In this document: one piece after another, positions 63,374 to 64,000 of the stretch
Layout of the letters: each line of letters starts with the position of its first letter
How positions within the stretch are numbered: the first letter of the stretch is position 1
Source of the DNA: Lysobacterales bacterium
GTDB taxonomy: Bacteria; Pseudomonadota; Gammaproteobacteria; Xanthomonadales; Ahniellaceae
Length of the DNA: 64,000 bases
Direction: 5' to 3'
NCBI GenBank assembly: GCA_016182785.1
Contig: JACPFU010000015.1
Location: forward strand, 62,001-126,000
Position numbers and translations under genes: made by a program
Notes under the pieces: generated by a model
The model's input: only the letters and a program-made list of their open reading frames with translations
Database searches by the model: none
Told to the model about the DNA's origin: nothing

Positions 63374-63509
63374 GGGCTCGAAACTAGCAGCGGTTCGTGC
63401 GCGCATGCAAGCGCGGCGGCGTGCCTCCCTCATAACGATTCGGGTAGAGGCTCGCGGAACCGAAGGCGTTCGGACGCAGTCGCAGTCGGCACAGCCTGCG
63501 GAGTTCTCG

Positions 63510-64000
63510 ATGCCACGACGCTGCACCGCCCTGCTGGCCGTCCTGTTCGCGCTGCCGATCGGCGCGCAAGCGGTACCAGGACCCGAATCCGCGCATTTCG
63601 AAGTCGTGGTCGCCGAGGCGACGAAGGCGCTCTGCGACAAGCGCATCGCCGTGCTGGCCGAACTGCCCAGCCACGGTGAAGGCCAGGCCTTTGCACTGAA
63701 GGCGGCGATCGCGCGCAGGTTGGTCGAACGCTGCGGATTCGAGACCGTGGCTTTCGAAGCGCCGATCTACGAGTTCCTGGAGCTGGAGCGCCGCTGGGGC
63801 TTCAGCCATCCGTCAGCGCTCGACCTCGATCGCGCGATCGGGAAATTCTGGTGGGCGCGCGAGCTGGCTGGATTTCGTCGATGGCTGCATGGACAGGCCG
63901 AGTCCCGGCGACTTCGCCTCGTCGGGATCGACGATCAGATCAGCACGACGTCGGTGCTCACGCGCAGCTTCCTGCCGGCGCGGATCGCGGACCGCAACGG
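63510..64000 (+). CDS. Secreted erythromycin-esterase-like protein (3' truncated by the window)
   Basis: From ATG 63510 (GGAG 7 bases upstream) an open frame runs to the window end (163 codons, no stop). It begins with the signal peptide MPRRCTALLAVLFALPIGAQA, followed by VVVAEATKALCDKRIAVLAE, then LPSHGEGQAFALKAAIARRL and FETVAFEAPIYEFLELERRW. These match the erythromycin esterase/succinoglycan synthesis (EreA/ChanN-type) fold, where E-x-x-H-G-E and the later Glu are catalytic residues. Most such proteins are not resistance enzymes. The C-terminal part is missing, so function remains open. Confidence 0.75.
   Translation, partial: MPRRCTALLAVLFALPIGAQAVPGPESAHFEVVVAEATKALCDKRIAVLAELPSHGEGQAFALKAAIARRLVERCGFETVAFEAPIYEFLELERRWGFSHPSALDLDRAIGKFWWARELAGFRRWLHGQAESRRLRLVGIDDQISTTSVLTRSFLPARIADRN

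Larger units (their letters stand above)
63201..63509. other. 309-bp leader and divergent promoter region of aroG
   Basis: It holds the aroG attenuator (63242-63271) and leader peptide (63293-63373) on the minus strand. Bases 63374-63509 lie between the leader peptide and the plus-strand esterase start and must hold both promoters. TTGCAT (minus, near 63410) and TAGTTT (plus-strand AAACTA, 63381-63386) are about 18 bases apart and could drive aroG; the match is weak. Confidence 0.5.

Noticed and set aside
1..64000. tRNA, rRNA, CRISPR arrays, insertion sequences, prophage or integron signs
   Set aside because: I looked for cloverleaf-like runs with CCA ends, spaced direct repeats and transposase or integrase motifs and found none that I could support.

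Overview
The window is GC-rich DNA from a Gammaproteobacterium, most likely of the order Xanthomonadales/Lysobacterales. The indicators are a fused aspartokinase-diaminopimelate decarboxylase followed by the MurL/MurD2 pair (the alternative D-glutamate route described in Xanthomonas), an Oar-like TonB-dependent receptor next to a TPR-sulfotransferase, a C-terminal FADGFD-type motif in a secreted protein, and short dispersed palindromic repeats. The family assignment is inference. No rRNA, tRNA, CRISPR, transposase or integrase was seen.

Layout: 1-2,040 holds a P-loop kinase, a TonB-C-like secreted protein and a small membrane protein. 2,071-6,802 (minus) is an operon with ATGA overlaps: AGPS-like flavoprotein, GlpD-like dehydrogenase, FGGY kinase. 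6,860-11,336 holds an OGT/SPINDLY-like glycosyltransferase, an AIM24 protein and ManC. 11,585-14,205 (minus) is HAD phosphatase, SPFH protein and NAD-kinase-like protein. 14,284-14,988 is an orphan gene. 15,016-18,427 is the dTDP-rhamnose operon rfbBACD. 18,535-20,233 holds ssb and, divergently, a polyprenyl diphosphate synthase.

20,289-29,100 is a signalling block: FixJ-type regulator, histidine kinase, RpfG-like receiver, Rcp1-like receiver, and a 962-residue REC-PAS-LOV-GGDEF*-EAL-REC protein that looks like a blue-light-responsive c-di-GMP phosphodiesterase. It is followed by a secreted C25 (gingipain-family) peptidase whose promoter shares a 13-bp motif, at identical spacing, with the kinase promoter. 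A second, 1,909-residue C25 peptidase mosaic (29,530-35,259) lies between an intact dienelactone hydrolase gene and a duplicated fragment of its 3' end.

36,227-41,984 holds a cytochrome c' and the lysAC-murL-murD2 operon, which links lysine/diaminopimelate metabolism to peptidoglycan precursors. 42,229-46,985 holds the receptor and sulfotransferase. 47,074-51,894 holds a glycine-zipper protein, a hydrolase, an EF-G paralogue, a PH-domain membrane protein and a PilH-like receiver. 52,092-54,101 is an O-antigen-ligase-like protein plus a secreted protein, bracketed by a 55-bp direct repeat. 54,190-58,120 holds a POT peptide transporter and an S9 peptidase. 58,233-62,046 is a glycan cassette (cupin, DegT aminotransferase, fused GT2-GT4). 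62,097-63,373 is DAHP synthase with a classical attenuator whose 26-residue leader peptide reads F-Y-W-Y-Y-F. The window ends inside a secreted erythromycin-esterase-like gene.
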